A DNA stretch of 64,000 bases from CAWDVK01 sp963805715 (GCA_963805715.1 CAWDVK010000020.1:682001-746000); one strand, 5' to 3'. Shown: positions 34,023 to 43,236, counted from the stretch's first letter. Translations and numbers: made by a program. The notes: a model not told the origin generated them from the letters alone.

Positions 34023-36815
34023 TCAGCCGGAAGCCAGCAGCGACCGCAGCACGTACTGCATGATCCCGCCGTGCCGGTAGTACTCGGCCTCGCCCGGCGT
34101 GTCGATCCGCACCACGGCCCGGAACTCCCTGTCGTCCGCGCGCACGGTCACCTCGCGCGGCGTCTCGCCCTGGTTCATGGCCTCGATCCCCGCGATGTCG
34201 TAGACCTCGTGGCCGGTGAGTCCGAGGGACTCCGCGTTCTGCCCGGCGGGGAACTGCAGCGGGAGCACGCCCATGCCGATCAGGTTCGACCGGTGAATCC
34301 GCTCGAAGGACTCCACCAGCACCGCCCGCACGCCCAGCAGCAGGGTCCCCTTGGCCGCCCAGTCCCGTGACGAGCCCGAGCCGTACTCCTTGCCGCCCAG
34401 CACCACCAGCGGCGTGCCCTCCTCGATGTACTGGCGCGAGGCGTCGTAGATCGACTCCCGGGTGCCCTCGGGCAGCTTGAGCGTGACCCCGCCCTCGGTG
34501 CCGGGAGCGAGCTGGTTGCGCAGCCGGATGTTGGCGAAGGTGCCGCGGATCATCACCTCATGGTTGCCGCGCCGCGACCCGTAGCTGTTGAAGTCCTTCC
34601 GCTCGACGCCGCGGGAGGTCAGGTACTTCCCGGCCGGGCTGTCGGTCTTGATCGCGCCGGCCGGGGAGATGTGGTCGGTGGTCACCGAGTCGCCCAGCAG
34701 GGCGAGCACCCGGGCGCCGTGGATGTCGGTCACCGGCGCGGGCTCGGCCGGCATGTCGTCGAAGTACGGCGGCCGCCGCACGTAGGTGGAGTCGTCCACC
34801 CAGCCGAAGGTGTCGCCGGCCGGCACGTCCAGCTCCTGCCAGTGCTGGTCGCCCGAGAAGACGTCCGCGTAGTCGCGGGTGAACATCTCCGCCGCCACCG
34901 AGGTGCGCACCACGTTGTCGATCTCCGACGGCGATGGCCACAGGTCACTCAGGTACACCGGCCGGCCGTCCGGGCCGGTGCCGATCGGCTCGGTCGTCAG
35001 GTCGATGTTCATCGTCCCGGCCAGCGCGTAGGCGACCACCAGCGGCGGCGAGGCCAGGTAGTTCATCTTCACGTCCGGGTTGATCCGGCCCTCGAAGTTC
35101 CGGTTGCCGGACAGCACCGAGACCACCGCCAGGTCGTTCTCGGCGACCGCGGCGCTGACCGCCTCGGGCAGCGGGCCGGAGTTGCCGATGCACGTCGTGC
35201 AGCCGTAGCCGACCAGGTTGAAGCCGAGCTTGTCCAGGTACGGGGTCAGCCCGGCCCGCTCGTAGTAGTCCATGACCACCTTGGAGCCGGGCGCCAGCGT
35301 GGTCTTCACCCAGGGCTTGCGCTCTAGCCCGGCCTCGACGGCCTTCTTGGCCAGCAGCGCCGCCGCGACCATGACCGACGGGTTGGAGGTGTTGGTGCAG
35401 GAGGTGATGGCCGCGATAACGACTGAGCCGTGGTCGATGGAGGTCTGGGTGCCGTCATCGAGCGTCACCGGGGTCGGCGCGGAGGGCAGCCGGCCGCCCG
35501 CGGCCGCCGCGGTGGCCGCGGCGGGGGCGGGCCCGGCCGGGGCGGTCTCGGGCCGCTCGTCGGCCACCGGGTCGGAGGCCGGGAAGGTCTCGGAGATGTC
35601 CTCGTCCAGGCTGTCGAGCTCGACATAGGACCCGAGCGCGCTGCGGAACGCCGACTTGGCGTCGGTCAGCGCCACCCGGTCCTGCGGCCGCTTCGGGCCG
35701 GCCAGGGACGGCACCACGGTGGACAGGTCCAGCTCCAGCTCATCGGAGTACCGGGCGGAGTCGGCACTGCCCGGCTCATGCCACAGGCCCTGCTCCCTGG
35801 CATAGGCCTCGACCAGCGCGACCCGCTCCGGCTTGCGGCCGGTGAGCCGCAGGTAGGTGAGGGTCTCGGCGTCGATCGGGAAGATCGCGCAGGTGGAGCC
35901 GAACTCCGGGCTCATGTTGCCGATGGTGGCCCGGTTGGCGACCGGGACCGCGGCCACGCCCTCGCCGTGGAACTCGACGAACTTGCCGACCACGCCATGC
36001 TTGCGAAGCAGCTCGGTGATGGTCAGGACCAGGTCGGTCGCGGTCGCGCCGGCCGGCAGCTCGCCAGTCAGCCGGAACCCGACCACCTGAGGGATGAGCA
36101 TGGACACCGGCTGGCCCAGCATGGCCGCCTCGGCCTCGATCCCGCCGACGCCCCAGCCGAGGATGCCGAGGCCGTTCTGCATGGTGGTGTGCGAGTCGGT
36201 GCCGACGCAGGTGTCCGGATAGGCCCAGGCCTCGTCGCCCACCTGCTGCGCCATCACCACCCGGGCCAGGTGCTCGATGTTGACCTGATGCACGATGCCG
36301 GTGCCCGGCGGCACGACCTTGAAGGTGCTGAACGCGTCCTGGCCCCAGCGCAGGAACGCGAACCGCTCCCGGTTGCGCTGGAACTCGAACTCCACGTTGC
36401 GGTCGAAGGCGTCCGGCCGGCCGAAGATGTCGGCGACAACCGAGTGGTCGATCACCAGCTCGGCCGGGACCAGCGGATTGATCTTGCCGGCGTCACCGCC
36501 CAGCGCCTGCAAGGCCTCGCGCATCGCGGCCAGGTCCACCACCGCGGGCACGCCGGTCAGGTCCTGCATGATCACCCGTGCCGGGCTGAACTGGATCTCC
36601 GTGGCCGGCTCGGCCTTCGGATCCCAGCCCGCGAGGGCCCGCACGTGCTCGGCCGTCACGCTGACCCCGTCCTCGTTGCGGAGCAGGTTTTCCAGCAGGA
36701 TTTTCAGGCTGAACGGAAGATCCGTGGCACCTGACACCGCGTCCAGCCGGTGTATCTGGTAGCTGGTCCCGTCCACGTCGAGGGTGGAGCGACTGCCGAA
36801 GCTGTTCGCGGTCAT
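34023..36815 (-). CDS. acnA: Aconitate hydratase
   Basis: TCA-cycle enzyme isomerising citrate to isocitrate via a [4Fe-4S] cluster. 930 residues, AcnA/IRP type. Cluster ligands lie in ITSCTNTSNPSVM and GYGCTTCIGNSGPLPE. Swivel-domain signatures DRVNEYGSRRGNH-like FNSYGSRRGNHEVM and KEYGSGSSRDWAAKG are present. A Pro/Ala-rich linker (around residues 410-435) is an insertion relative to most homologues. The ATG at 36815 has GAGGAGG upstream. Two palindromic elements lie 90-150 bp upstream. Confidence 0.97.
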   Translation of the reverse strand: MTANSFGSRSTLDVDGTSYQIHRLDAVSGATDLPFSLKILLENLLRNEDGVSVTAEHVRALAGWDPKAEPATEIQFSPARVIMQDLTGVPAVVDLAAMREALQALGGDAGKINPLVPAELVIDHSVVADIFGRPDAFDRNVEFEFQRNRERFAFLRWGQDAFSTFKVVPPGTGIVHQVNIEHLARVVMAQQVGDEAWAYPDTCVGTDSHTTMQNGLGILGWGVGGIEAEAAMLGQPVSMLIPQVVGFRLTGELPAGATATDLVLTITELLRKHGVVGKFVEFHGEGVAAVPVANRATIGNMSPEFGSTCAIFPIDAETLTYLRLTGRKPERVALVEAYAREQGLWHEPGSADSARYSDELELDLSTVVPSLAGPKRPQDRVALTDAKSAFRSALGSYVELDSLDEDISETFPASDPVADERPETAPAGPAPAAATAAAAGGRLPSAPTPVTLDDGTQTSIDHGSVVIAAITSCTNTSNPSVMVAAALLAKKAVEAGLERKPWVKTTLAPGSKVVMDYYERAGLTPYLDKLGFNLVGYGCTTCIGNSGPLPEAVSAAVAENDLAVVSVLSGNRNFEGRINPDVKMNYLASPPLVVAYALAGTMNIDLTTEPIGTGPDGRPVYLSDLWPSPSEIDNVVRTSVAAEMFTRDYADVFSGDQHWQELDVPAGDTFGWVDDSTYVRRPPYFDDMPAEPAPVTDIHGARVLALLGDSVTTDHISPAGAIKTDSPAGKYLTSRGVERKDFNSYGSRRGNHEVMIRGTFANIRLRNQLAPGTEGGVTLKLPEGTRESIYDASRQYIEEGTPLVVLGGKEYGSGSSRDWAAKGTLLLGVRAVLVESFERIHRSNLIGMGVLPLQFPAGQNAESLGLTGHEVYDIAGIEAMNQGETPREVTVRADDREFRAVVRIDTPGEAEYYRHGGIMQYVLRSLLASG

Positions 36816-36904
36816 GGTGTCGTGGCCTCCTCGTACATCGCGTGCTCTCCTGCATCCTGCCGCAGCCGGATGCGGTTGCCACCAGCGGTCTGCCCGGAAA
36901 AGTT

Positions 36905-36920
36905 TCTCGATGTCAAGCTA
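36905..36920. promoter_or_regulatory. Operator-like element 1 upstream of acnA
   Basis: TCTCGATGTCAAGCTA, one of two related 16-bp elements between acnA and the methyltransferase gene. It matches element 2 at 14 of 16 positions and retains most of the dyad. Confidence 0.5.
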
Positions 36921-36946
36921 TCTGTCCGGAGCGTAGCCCGCAACTA

Positions 36947-36962
36947 TCTTGACGTCAAGCTA
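36947..36962. promoter_or_regulatory. Operator-like element 2 upstream of acnA
   Basis: TCTTGACGTCAAGCTA contains the perfect 12-bp palindrome CTTGACGTCAAG. It lies exactly 42 bp from element 1, four DNA turns, suggesting binding of two regulator dimers on one face. The regulator is unknown. Confidence 0.55.
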
Positions 36963-37079
36963 ACCATGGTCGCCCGGTGTTATCGGCCATGGTCGCGGAC
37001 TTGCAAAGTTCGGCTCAAGAAAAAGCCTTTGCTGATTGCGATAAAAGGCCACGGGAATACGTCGCTCGAGGATATGAAG

Positions 37080-37883
37080 ATGACGACTCCAGAGACAGCA
37101 CGGCGCGCGGAAGCCTACGACGACCCCGAGCTCAGCTACGCGGATTACTGGACCGGCCGCGGTTATGAGCACGCCGCCGAGGTCATGGCCATCCGCCGGC
37201 TGCTGCGCGGTCGCCAATTCGCCTCAGCGGTCGACATCGGCGGCGGCTACGGCCGGCTGAGCGTGGTGCTGGCCGAATACGCCGGAAAGGTCACCCTGGT
37301 CGAACCCAGCAGCCAGCAGCTCGATCTGGCCCGCGAGTTCCTGCGCGGCTATCCGGCGATCGATTGCCGCCGCATGCAGGCGGCCGAGCTGGACTTCCCG
37401 GACAGCAGCATGGACCTGGCCGCCATGGTCCGCGTGCTGCACCACCTGCCCGACCCGGCGCCGGAAATCGCCGAGATGGCGCGCATCCTGCGGCCGGGCG
37501 GATACGCGATCGTGGAGGTGGCCAATTCAGCGCACGCGGTCAACCGCGCCCGCTTCCTGGCGCGGCGCTCGAAACTCCCGCTGACCTCCATCGACCTGCG
37601 CTCGCGACACGGCATGACGGGCGGCACCATCCCGTTTGTTAACCATCATCCCGACAGCATCGCGCGGGAGCTCAGCGCGGCGGGGCTGCAAATCAGGCAG
37701 GTCCTGTCGGTCTCCAATCTGCGCAGCCCTCTGATCAAGAGGGCTGCACCCGGGCGGCTCATGCTCGCCGCCGAGCGCGCCATGCAGGCGCGCCTGGCCC
37801 GGATCTACTTCGGGCCGAGCATCTTCTTCTTTCTCCGGAAAGAACGTCAGCCTGCCGATGCGTCGGGGGGCCCGGCAGGCTGA
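37080..37883 (+). CDS. Class I SAM-dependent methyltransferase
   Basis: A 267-residue methyltransferase with SAM motif I SAVDIGGGYGRLSVVLAEY, acidic post-I VTLVEPSSQQ, and motif IV/post region DLAAMVRVLHHLPDPAPEIAEM. The C-terminal segment (SRHGMTGGTIPFVNHHPDSI, then ARIYFGPSIFFFLRK) is typical of UbiE-like enzymes acting on small molecules or lipids. The second of two close ATGs (37080) is chosen because GAGGA sits seven bases upstream. It is divergent from acnA and followed by a strong hairpin. Confidence 0.82.
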   Translation: MTTPETARRAEAYDDPELSYADYWTGRGYEHAAEVMAIRRLLRGRQFASAVDIGGGYGRLSVVLAEYAGKVTLVEPSSQQLDLAREFLRGYPAIDCRRMQAAELDFPDSSMDLAAMVRVLHHLPDPAPEIAEMARILRPGGYAIVEVANSAHAVNRARFLARRSKLPLTSIDLRSRHGMTGGTIPFVNHHPDSIARELSAAGLQIRQVLSVSNLRSPLIKRAAPGRLMLAAERAMQARLARIYFGPSIFFFLRKERQPADASGGPAG

Positions 37884-37888
37884 CCGGA

Positions 37889-37920
37889 GGCGGGCCCGCT
37901 GCTGAGGCAGCGGGCCCGCC
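37889..37920 (+). terminator. Terminator hairpin after methyltransferase
   Basis: Perfect 14-bp stem GGCGGGCCCGCTGC / GCAGCGGGCCCGCC with a TGAG loop, five bases after the stop codon. No T tract, as is common in actinobacteria. Confidence 0.75.
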
Positions 37921-38018
37921 CGCTCATCCGGGGGGCTGATAGCGTCGACGCTGGCCTGGCCGGACCGGCGAGACGGCCGGGCGGAGCGGCGCAAGCGCGA
38001 CACTGAGCGGGAGACGAG

Positions 38019-39260
38019 ATGGCACCGACCCACGCCGCTGACTGGCTGGGAATCCCAGATGATCATCCGTTCGGGCTGCAGACACTCCCGTACGGATCGT
38101 TCAGCGCGAGAGACCACGGTGCCCGGCACCGGGTGGGCGTCGCGATCGGTGACCGCGTGCTCGACCTGGGTGCCGCGGCCGACCGGCTGCTGCCCGGCCG
38201 CGCGGTGCTGTTCGAGGCCGGCCACCTGAACCCGTTCCTCGCCGCCGGCGATCGCGCGTGGGCCCAGGTGCGCAGCGAGCTCACCAGCTGGCTGTCGCTG
38301 GACCACTATCGCGAGGCCATCCAGGACCTGCTGCTGCCGGCCAGGGACGTCTGGATGCACCTGCCCTTCTCGGTCGGCGATTACGTCGATTTCTACGCGT
38401 CCGAGAATCACGCGGCCAATGTCGGGAAGATCTTCCGGCCGGGCGCTGAGCCGCTCACGCCCAACTGGCGGCACCTGCCGATCGGCTACCACGGGCGGGC
38501 CGGCAGCGTCGTGGTGTCCAGGACGCCGATCCGCCGCCCGTGCGGCCAGACCAGGGAGCCGGAAACGGACGCGCCGACGTTCGGACCGTGCGCCAGGCTG
38601 GACTTCGAGGCCGAGCTCGGCTTCGTCGTCGGGGTCGAGACCCAGCTCGGCGAGTCGGTCCCGGCCAGCAGGTTCGCCGAGCACGTCTTCGGCGTCTGCC
38701 TCGTCAACGACTGGTCGGCCCGCGACATCCAGGCCTGGGAGTCGGTCCCGCTCGGCCCCTTCCTGGCCAAGTCATTCGGCACCACGGTGTCGCCCTGGGT
38801 GGTACCGCTGGCAGCCCTCGAGCAGGCCAGGGTCCCGGTCGCATCACGCGCCGCTGACCTGCTCCCCTACCTGACCGATACGGAAGACTGGGGCCTGGAC
38901 ATCGACGTGGAGGTGCGGATCAACGGGCACGTGGTATCCCGTCCGCCCTACGCCACGATGTACTGGAGCCCGGCGCAGATGCTCGCGCACATGACGGTGA
39001 ACGGGGCCGCGCTGCGCACCGGCGACCTGTTCGCCTCGGGCACCATCAGCGGCCCCGAGCCCGGCCAGCGCGGCTCCATGATCGAGCTGACCTGGAACGG
39101 CACTCAGCCGCTGACCCTGCCGGACGGATCGGCCCGCCGCTGGCTGGAGGACGCCGACGAGGTCGTCATCGCCGCCACCGCGGCCGGGCCGGATGGCCGA
39201 AGGGTCGGCCTGGGCGAGGCGCACGGGATGATCGTCGGAAGGTCCGAGCCGCCCGGCTGA
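38019..39260 (+). CDS. fahA: Fumarylacetoacetase
   Basis: Last enzyme of tyrosine/homogentisate breakdown, hydrolysing fumarylacetoacetate to fumarate and acetoacetate. 413 residues, normal length. Metal and catalytic motifs DYVDFYASENHAANVGKIFRP, LPIGYHGRAGSVVVS, LDFEAELGFVVG and NDWSARDIQAWE are intact. Start ATG at 38019 with GGGAGACGAG upstream. It stands alone; the other homogentisate genes are not in the window. Confidence 0.95.
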   Translation: MAPTHAADWLGIPDDHPFGLQTLPYGSFSARDHGARHRVGVAIGDRVLDLGAAADRLLPGRAVLFEAGHLNPFLAAGDRAWAQVRSELTSWLSLDHYREAIQDLLLPARDVWMHLPFSVGDYVDFYASENHAANVGKIFRPGAEPLTPNWRHLPIGYHGRAGSVVVSRTPIRRPCGQTREPETDAPTFGPCARLDFEAELGFVVGVETQLGESVPASRFAEHVFGVCLVNDWSARDIQAWESVPLGPFLAKSFGTTVSPWVVPLAALEQARVPVASRAADLLPYLTDTEDWGLDIDVEVRINGHVVSRPPYATMYWSPAQMLAHMTVNGAALRTGDLFASGTISGPEPGQRGSMIELTWNGTQPLTLPDGSARRWLEDADEVVIAATAAGPDGRRVGLGEAHGMIVGRSEPPG

Positions 39261-39289
39261 CGAGCGACCCTCCGGATTGGACCAGCGAC

Positions 39290-39425
39290 ATGCGCAGGAA
39301 CGGGCCTGGCCTGATCAACGCGGACGCTGCCTGGCGGATGGCGCTGGCCGAGCGGGCCGCGCGTGCCTACGGCTCGAATCAGCGGCTGGCGGCGCTGGCC
39401 GTGGCCGGCTCGGCGGGCGCAGGCC
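39290..39425 (+). pseudogene. Nucleotidyltransferase N-terminal remnant
   Basis: About 45 residues (MALAERAARAYGSNQRLAAL followed by AVAGSAGAGLA) resemble the start of a nucleotidyltransferase-fold protein with its G-S motif. The following acidic residues and the rest of the protein are absent; the sequence runs into the end of the convergent kinase gene. Probably a deletion remnant. Confidence 0.45.
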
Positions 39426-39443
39426 TGGCCGCCTCCGCCGACC

Positions 39444-40313
39444 TCAGGGGGCCGGCCAGCTGGCCAGGAGCTCTGCCGCACGCGGCTGGCACTGCGGGAG
39501 GCGTTCGGCGTACAGGGCGTACCAGACGGTCAGGTGCAGCCGCCGGAGCTGCTCGCAGACGGCGATCTGCTCCCTGTCGGCAGCGCCGCCGTAGGCGGCC
39601 AGGATCCGCGCGCCGTCCAGGCGCTGGCTGGCGGTCGACGCGGCGAGGTCCCAGCTGACCGGCCCGGAGCAGGTGTCCTCGAAGTCATGCCAGACCCACC
39701 CGTGCTCGGTGGCCATCAGGTTGCCGGCGCCCGCATCGCCATGCAGGACCTGCAGGGCAGCTGACTGCGGATCGAGCTCGGCGGTGAGGCGCGTGAAGGC
39801 GGCCTGAAGGGCCGCCGATTCGGCTTCGCTGAGCCGGGTCTGCGGCCGGGCCAGGAAGGCCGGGACGTCCTGCAGCGGGGTCAGGACGGGAAAGGCGACG
39901 GGATACGTTCGCAGCACGGCATGCAGGTCCGCCAGCATGGAGCCGATCGTGGCCTCATCGGGCACCGGAGAGCCGGCCGGCTTCAGGTAGCGCCAGAAGG
40001 TCATGACGTGCCCGCCGGCCCGGTGGACGGCAGCGGGGACCTCGGAGCTGGGCGCCATGACCGGCGCGCCCGCCCGGCCGAGGAACAGGGCGACATCCAG
40101 TTCCCGCTGCAGCCAGCTACCGACATCCGGGCGGACCTCGGGCGTGCTGGCGGCGACCTTCGCCACGACCGGGGCCGGGTGCAGATGGACGATGATGTTC
40201 GCGCCGTCGGCCATGATCTCGGGTTCGCCGGCGGTCAGGCCGAAGCGCGCGGCCACCGCGACCGCTGCGGCAGTCGCCTCCCTGGTCGCAGCGGCTGATG
40301 TTGTCAGGGGCAT
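39444..40313 (-). CDS. Phosphotransferase (APH family)
   Basis: A 289-residue aminoglycoside-phosphotransferase-like kinase. Catalytic loop LHGDAGAGNLM (Brenner motif HxDxxxxN) and metal-binding HDFEDTCSGPVSWDLA are intact; NIIVHLHPAPVVAKV marks the ATP-binding N-lobe. Such proteins may phosphorylate small molecules; no evidence of true antibiotic resistance. The ATG at 40313 (just after an in-frame GTG) is chosen; the upstream extension is low complexity. Confidence 0.82.
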   Translation of the reverse strand: MPLTTSAAATREATAAAVAVAARFGLTAGEPEIMADGANIIVHLHPAPVVAKVAASTPEVRPDVGSWLQRELDVALFLGRAGAPVMAPSSEVPAAVHRAGGHVMTFWRYLKPAGSPVPDEATIGSMLADLHAVLRTYPVAFPVLTPLQDVPAFLARPQTRLSEAESAALQAAFTRLTAELDPQSAALQVLHGDAGAGNLMATEHGWVWHDFEDTCSGPVSWDLAASTASQRLDGARILAAYGGAADREQIAVCEQLRRLHLTVWYALYAERLPQCQPRAAELLASWPAP

Positions 40314-40451
40314 CACCCGAGTATGCCGCGTGGCCCCGGCTGGCTGGATCCGGCCGGTCCGGCGGTGGCCGGCAGACCCGCTGACCCACCGGCGCGTGGC
40401 GTGCCCGGGCACTACGATGAGCGAATCGCCAAAATGCGGGGAGATTGTGCG

Positions 40452-42476
40452 ATGTCAGGGTCGACGCCGCGTTGGGACCAGCCACCTGATCCGCGGGAGA
40501 GCACCGTCGATCTGCCACGCGTCGTGGACCCCCAGCAGTCCTCGTTGCAGCAGGCCTCCTCGCCGCAGCCATCGTCGCCGCAGCCATCGTCGCCACAGCA
40601 CGGGCGCCCCGCGACGCCGGGCCCGGAGCGCGCGGACAGGGCGAGATTCCGTCCGGGTGAACCTGGCACGGCTGCCCGGCCCGCGACGTTTCCCGCCGCA
40701 CTGCCCGTGGCCGGGCCCTACCTGACCGCCGCTGATCTGCGCGCCCGTTATCCGCACGGATTGCGGCTGCCCGCGGAACGGCTGCCCGCGGAACGGCTGC
40801 CAGCGGAACGGCTGCCCGCGGATGATGTCCCGCCCGGCGGCCCGCAGGAACCGGAACTCGGCCATCTCGCGCCGCTTCCTGCCGTTGAGCAGGCGCGCGA
40901 CGATGATGCCAGGCGCGATGACGGGCTCCTCTCGCTGGATCGCGCGCCCGGCCCGCTGCACGACCGGCCCGTTCCGCAGGACTACGCGCCCAGTCCGCAG
41001 GAAGACCGGCCCGTTCCGCAGGACGACTCGGCGGGCCCGCGGGACTACCGGCCCGTTCCGCAGGACTACGCACCCAGTCCGCAGGAAGACCGGCCCGTTC
41101 CGCAGGACGACTCGGCGGGCCCGCGGGACTACCGGCCCGTTCCGCAGGACTACGCACCCAGCCCGCAGGACCGACCGGTTGCTGGCTCACTGGGCGACCT
41201 GCTGCGCCGGCTCGAGCTGCTCCCGGCCGGGCATCCGTCCTCTCCGTACGAGGATGATGGCTCCCGCAAGCCGGGGCCGCCCCGGCTCAGGCACCTGGAG
41301 CTGCCGCTTTCCGGTGACGAGCGCGACACTGACGCGCGCTCCTGGCGCACCGGAGCCGCGGGCACGGTCGGGGCCCAGAGCCGGGAAAGTGCCACCGCGG
41401 TGCTTCCGGCCGCGGACTGGCTGGCGTCGTCAGCCGGCCTGGCCGGCGCAGGCAGCGCAACTGACAACGGCTCGGCGACCCGGAACGGCTCGGCAGCCGA
41501 GAACAACTCGCTGCCTGGCCTTGCCGCGACGGCTGACCTGGCGCCTCGCCGCAACGTCATCGGACAGCCCGGCCCCGGCCCGGCCGAGCCCGATCAGGTC
41601 AGCACGGCCGGTGGCGCGGCGGATAGCGCGACCGCGCTGAGCCGCCGGATGGTTCCCGGCTCCGATGGTCCGCCCGCCGACCCGGCCCCCGCCGAGGACG
41701 CGACGGCTGCCGAGGACGCGACGGCCGCCGTCCGCAACGGCCGGGCGGCCACGACGGACGCCGCGCCGGGCGACGCTGAGCCGACCCTGGCCCGGGTGCT
41801 CGCGGTAGCCGACGCGGCAGAGCCGCGAGCCCGCGGGCTGACCGCTGAGCAGGAGCGACTCGCCGACAGTGCGCTCACCCGGTTCCGCACGGCCGAGGGA
41901 CGCAACGTCTTCGGCAGCTACGGGGCCAGCGGCATTACCCCGGCCATCCTGCGGGTCGCCGCTCAGCTGCCCGCCGGCGGGCTGGCCCGGGGCAGCGATC
42001 AGAACACCCTCAAGGAAGCCGAGCGATTCAGGGAGAAATTCGCCAGCCTGATCGCCCGGAATCCTGACCTGCCCGCCGAGCAGCTGGTGACCAGGGTCTG
42101 CGACGCCGTCAGGTACGCCTTCACGTTCGAGCCGACGGACTATACCGACGGCACCTGGCTCGTGCACCGCAGGCTCAAGGCCCAGGGCTTCGAGCTGGAG
42201 GTCCGGCGGAACAGGTGGGACAGCCCCGAGTACAAGGGAATCCGGACTCAGTGGCGCGATCCCGCGCATGATCTCCCGTTCGAGGTTCAGTTCCACACGA
42301 CGGCCAGCTGGGACGTGCTGCGGCGCACGCATGAGACCTACCTGATGATTACCGATCCGGCCACGCCGCCCGCCGAGCGGGCCAGGCTCCGCGCCCGGCA
42401 GGTCGCCGCGTCGACGGCCGCGCCGGCGCCCCCGCGCTGCGCCGAGATATCCGACTTCCGGATGGCGCTCAGGTAG
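40452..42476 (+). CDS. Disordered protein with C-terminal RelA/SpoT-like domain
   Basis: A 674-residue protein. Residues 1 to ~460 are Pro/Arg/Asp/Ala-rich, disordered and repetitive, with no signal peptide or membrane helix. The C-terminal ~200 residues are folded: KEAERFREKFASLIARNPDL, then VCDAVRYAFTFEPTDYTDGT, WDSPEYKGIRTQWRDP and FEVQFHTTASWDVLRRTHETYL. The order Arg/Tyr-Phe, then Tyr-x-Gly-Ile, then FEVQFHT, then His-x-x-Tyr resembles the RelA/SpoT nucleotide pyrophosphokinase core (YRSLH...EIQIRT...AE..HW). This is motif-level inference; such domains occur as actinobacterial toxin or alarmone-like enzymes. Start ATG at 40452 with GGGGAG upstream. It is followed after five bases by a small gene. 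Confidence 0.6.
   Translation: MSGSTPRWDQPPDPRESTVDLPRVVDPQQSSLQQASSPQPSSPQPSSPQHGRPATPGPERADRARFRPGEPGTAARPATFPAALPVAGPYLTAADLRARYPHGLRLPAERLPAERLPAERLPADDVPPGGPQEPELGHLAPLPAVEQARDDDARRDDGLLSLDRAPGPLHDRPVPQDYAPSPQEDRPVPQDDSAGPRDYRPVPQDYAPSPQEDRPVPQDDSAGPRDYRPVPQDYAPSPQDRPVAGSLGDLLRRLELLPAGHPSSPYEDDGSRKPGPPRLRHLELPLSGDERDTDARSWRTGAAGTVGAQSRESATAVLPAADWLASSAGLAGAGSATDNGSATRNGSAAENNSLPGLAATADLAPRRNVIGQPGPGPAEPDQVSTAGGAADSATALSRRMVPGSDGPPADPAPAEDATAAEDATAAVRNGRAATTDAAPGDAEPTLARVLAVADAAEPRARGLTAEQERLADSALTRFRTAEGRNVFGSYGASGITPAILRVAAQLPAGGLARGSDQNTLKEAERFREKFASLIARNPDLPAEQLVTRVCDAVRYAFTFEPTDYTDGTWLVHRRLKAQGFELEVRRNRWDSPEYKGIRTQWRDPAHDLPFEVQFHTTASWDVLRRTHETYLMITDPATPPAERARLRARQVAASTAAPAPPRCAEISDFRMALR
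40774..40822 (+). repeat. 15-bp coding repeat (Leu-Pro-Ala-Glu-Arg)
   Basis: Just over three direct 15-bp units of CTGCCCGCGGAACGG within the disordered part of the RelA/SpoT-like protein gene, encoding LPAER repeats. Confidence 0.8.
40963..41168 (+). repeat. 84-bp coding tandem repeat
   Basis: Two complete and one partial 84-bp unit start at 40963, 41047 and 41131. Each encodes 28 residues beginning RPVPQDYAPSPQEDRPVPQD. The near identity of the copies indicates recent duplication. Confidence 0.9.
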
Positions 42477-42481
42477 CCCGG

Positions 42482-42739
42482 ATGCCCGCGGAGATTCAGT
42501 ACTACGCGATCGCCATGCCGGGCCGCACCGCAGCGACGGCGGCCGGCCTGGCCCGCCGTACCTTCGCCGCGGACGGCCCGGTCGATCAGACGCTGCGGCG
42601 GGACCTGACCTGGCAGCCCGACTCGGCGATCGTGGAGTGGGAGTACGGCGACGTGGGGGCCGAGCTCGTCAAGGTCGGCGAGGCAGAGGCCGAGCAGCTG
42701 ATCGCGACGTTCCGGGCACGATGGGAGGAACGAGCCTGA
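42482..42739 (+). CDS. Small hypothetical protein
   Basis: An 85-residue protein, MPAEIQYYAIAMPGRTA... with a C-terminal helix (VKVGEAEAEQLIATFRARW). No known family recognised. It starts five bases after the RelA/SpoT-like gene and its end overlaps the next GNAT gene, so the three probably form one operon; it may assist or modulate one of these neighbours. Confidence 0.65.
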   Translation: MPAEIQYYAIAMPGRTAATAAGLARRTFAADGPVDQTLRRDLTWQPDSAIVEWEYGDVGAELVKVGEAEAEQLIATFRARWEERA

Positions 42740-43236
42740 CCGGCGTCATCCGCAGGCTGCGGCCGGCCGACATCGCGCCGGTCAGCGACATCTTCGGCTG
42801 GTACGCGCAGCACACGGTCGTCACCTTCGAGGAGAGTCCGCGGCCACGGCAGGAGTGGGCCGGGCTATCCGTTCTGCTGGAAGATCTGGGCTTGCCGTTC
42901 CTGGTGGCCGAGCTGGATGGCAGCGTGGCCGGCTACGCGTATGCGGGCCCGTGGCGCCGCAAGCCCGCGTACCGGTACACGGTGGAGGACTCTGTGCTCG
43001 TCGCGCCGGGGCTCACCGGCCGCGGGATCGGACGGCAGCTGCTGGGCGACCTGCTGGCGGCGTGCGGGGCGGCCGGGGCGCGCCAGATGATCGCGGTGAT
43101 CGCCGACACCGGCGATCCGGCGTCGGCGGGGCTGCACAGCGCGTTCGGCTTCACCGAAGCCGGGCGGCTGAAGGCAGTCGGCTATAAGCATGGCCGCTGG
43201 GTCGACACCGTGCTGATGCAGCGAGCGGTCAGCTGA
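42721..43236 (+). CDS. GNAT acetyltransferase, phosphinothricin acetyltransferase-like
   Basis: A 171-residue GNAT enzyme of the PAT/Bar-MnaT group: VIRRLRPADIAPVSDIF, the early HTVVTFEESPRP, WRRKPAYRYTVEDSVLVAPG, and acetyl-CoA motif GLTGRGIGRQLLGDLL. The natural substrate is unknown (methionine analogues or phosphinothricin in relatives). The ATG at 42721 is used; an alternative CTG at 42736 overlapping the preceding stop has better ribosome-site spacing. Its 3' end overlaps the convergent gene by eight bases. Confidence 0.82.
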   Translation: MGGTSLTGVIRRLRPADIAPVSDIFGWYAQHTVVTFEESPRPRQEWAGLSVLLEDLGLPFLVAELDGSVAGYAYAGPWRRKPAYRYTVEDSVLVAPGLTGRGIGRQLLGDLLAACGAAGARQMIAVIADTGDPASAGLHSAFGFTEAGRLKAVGYKHGRWVDTVLMQRAVS

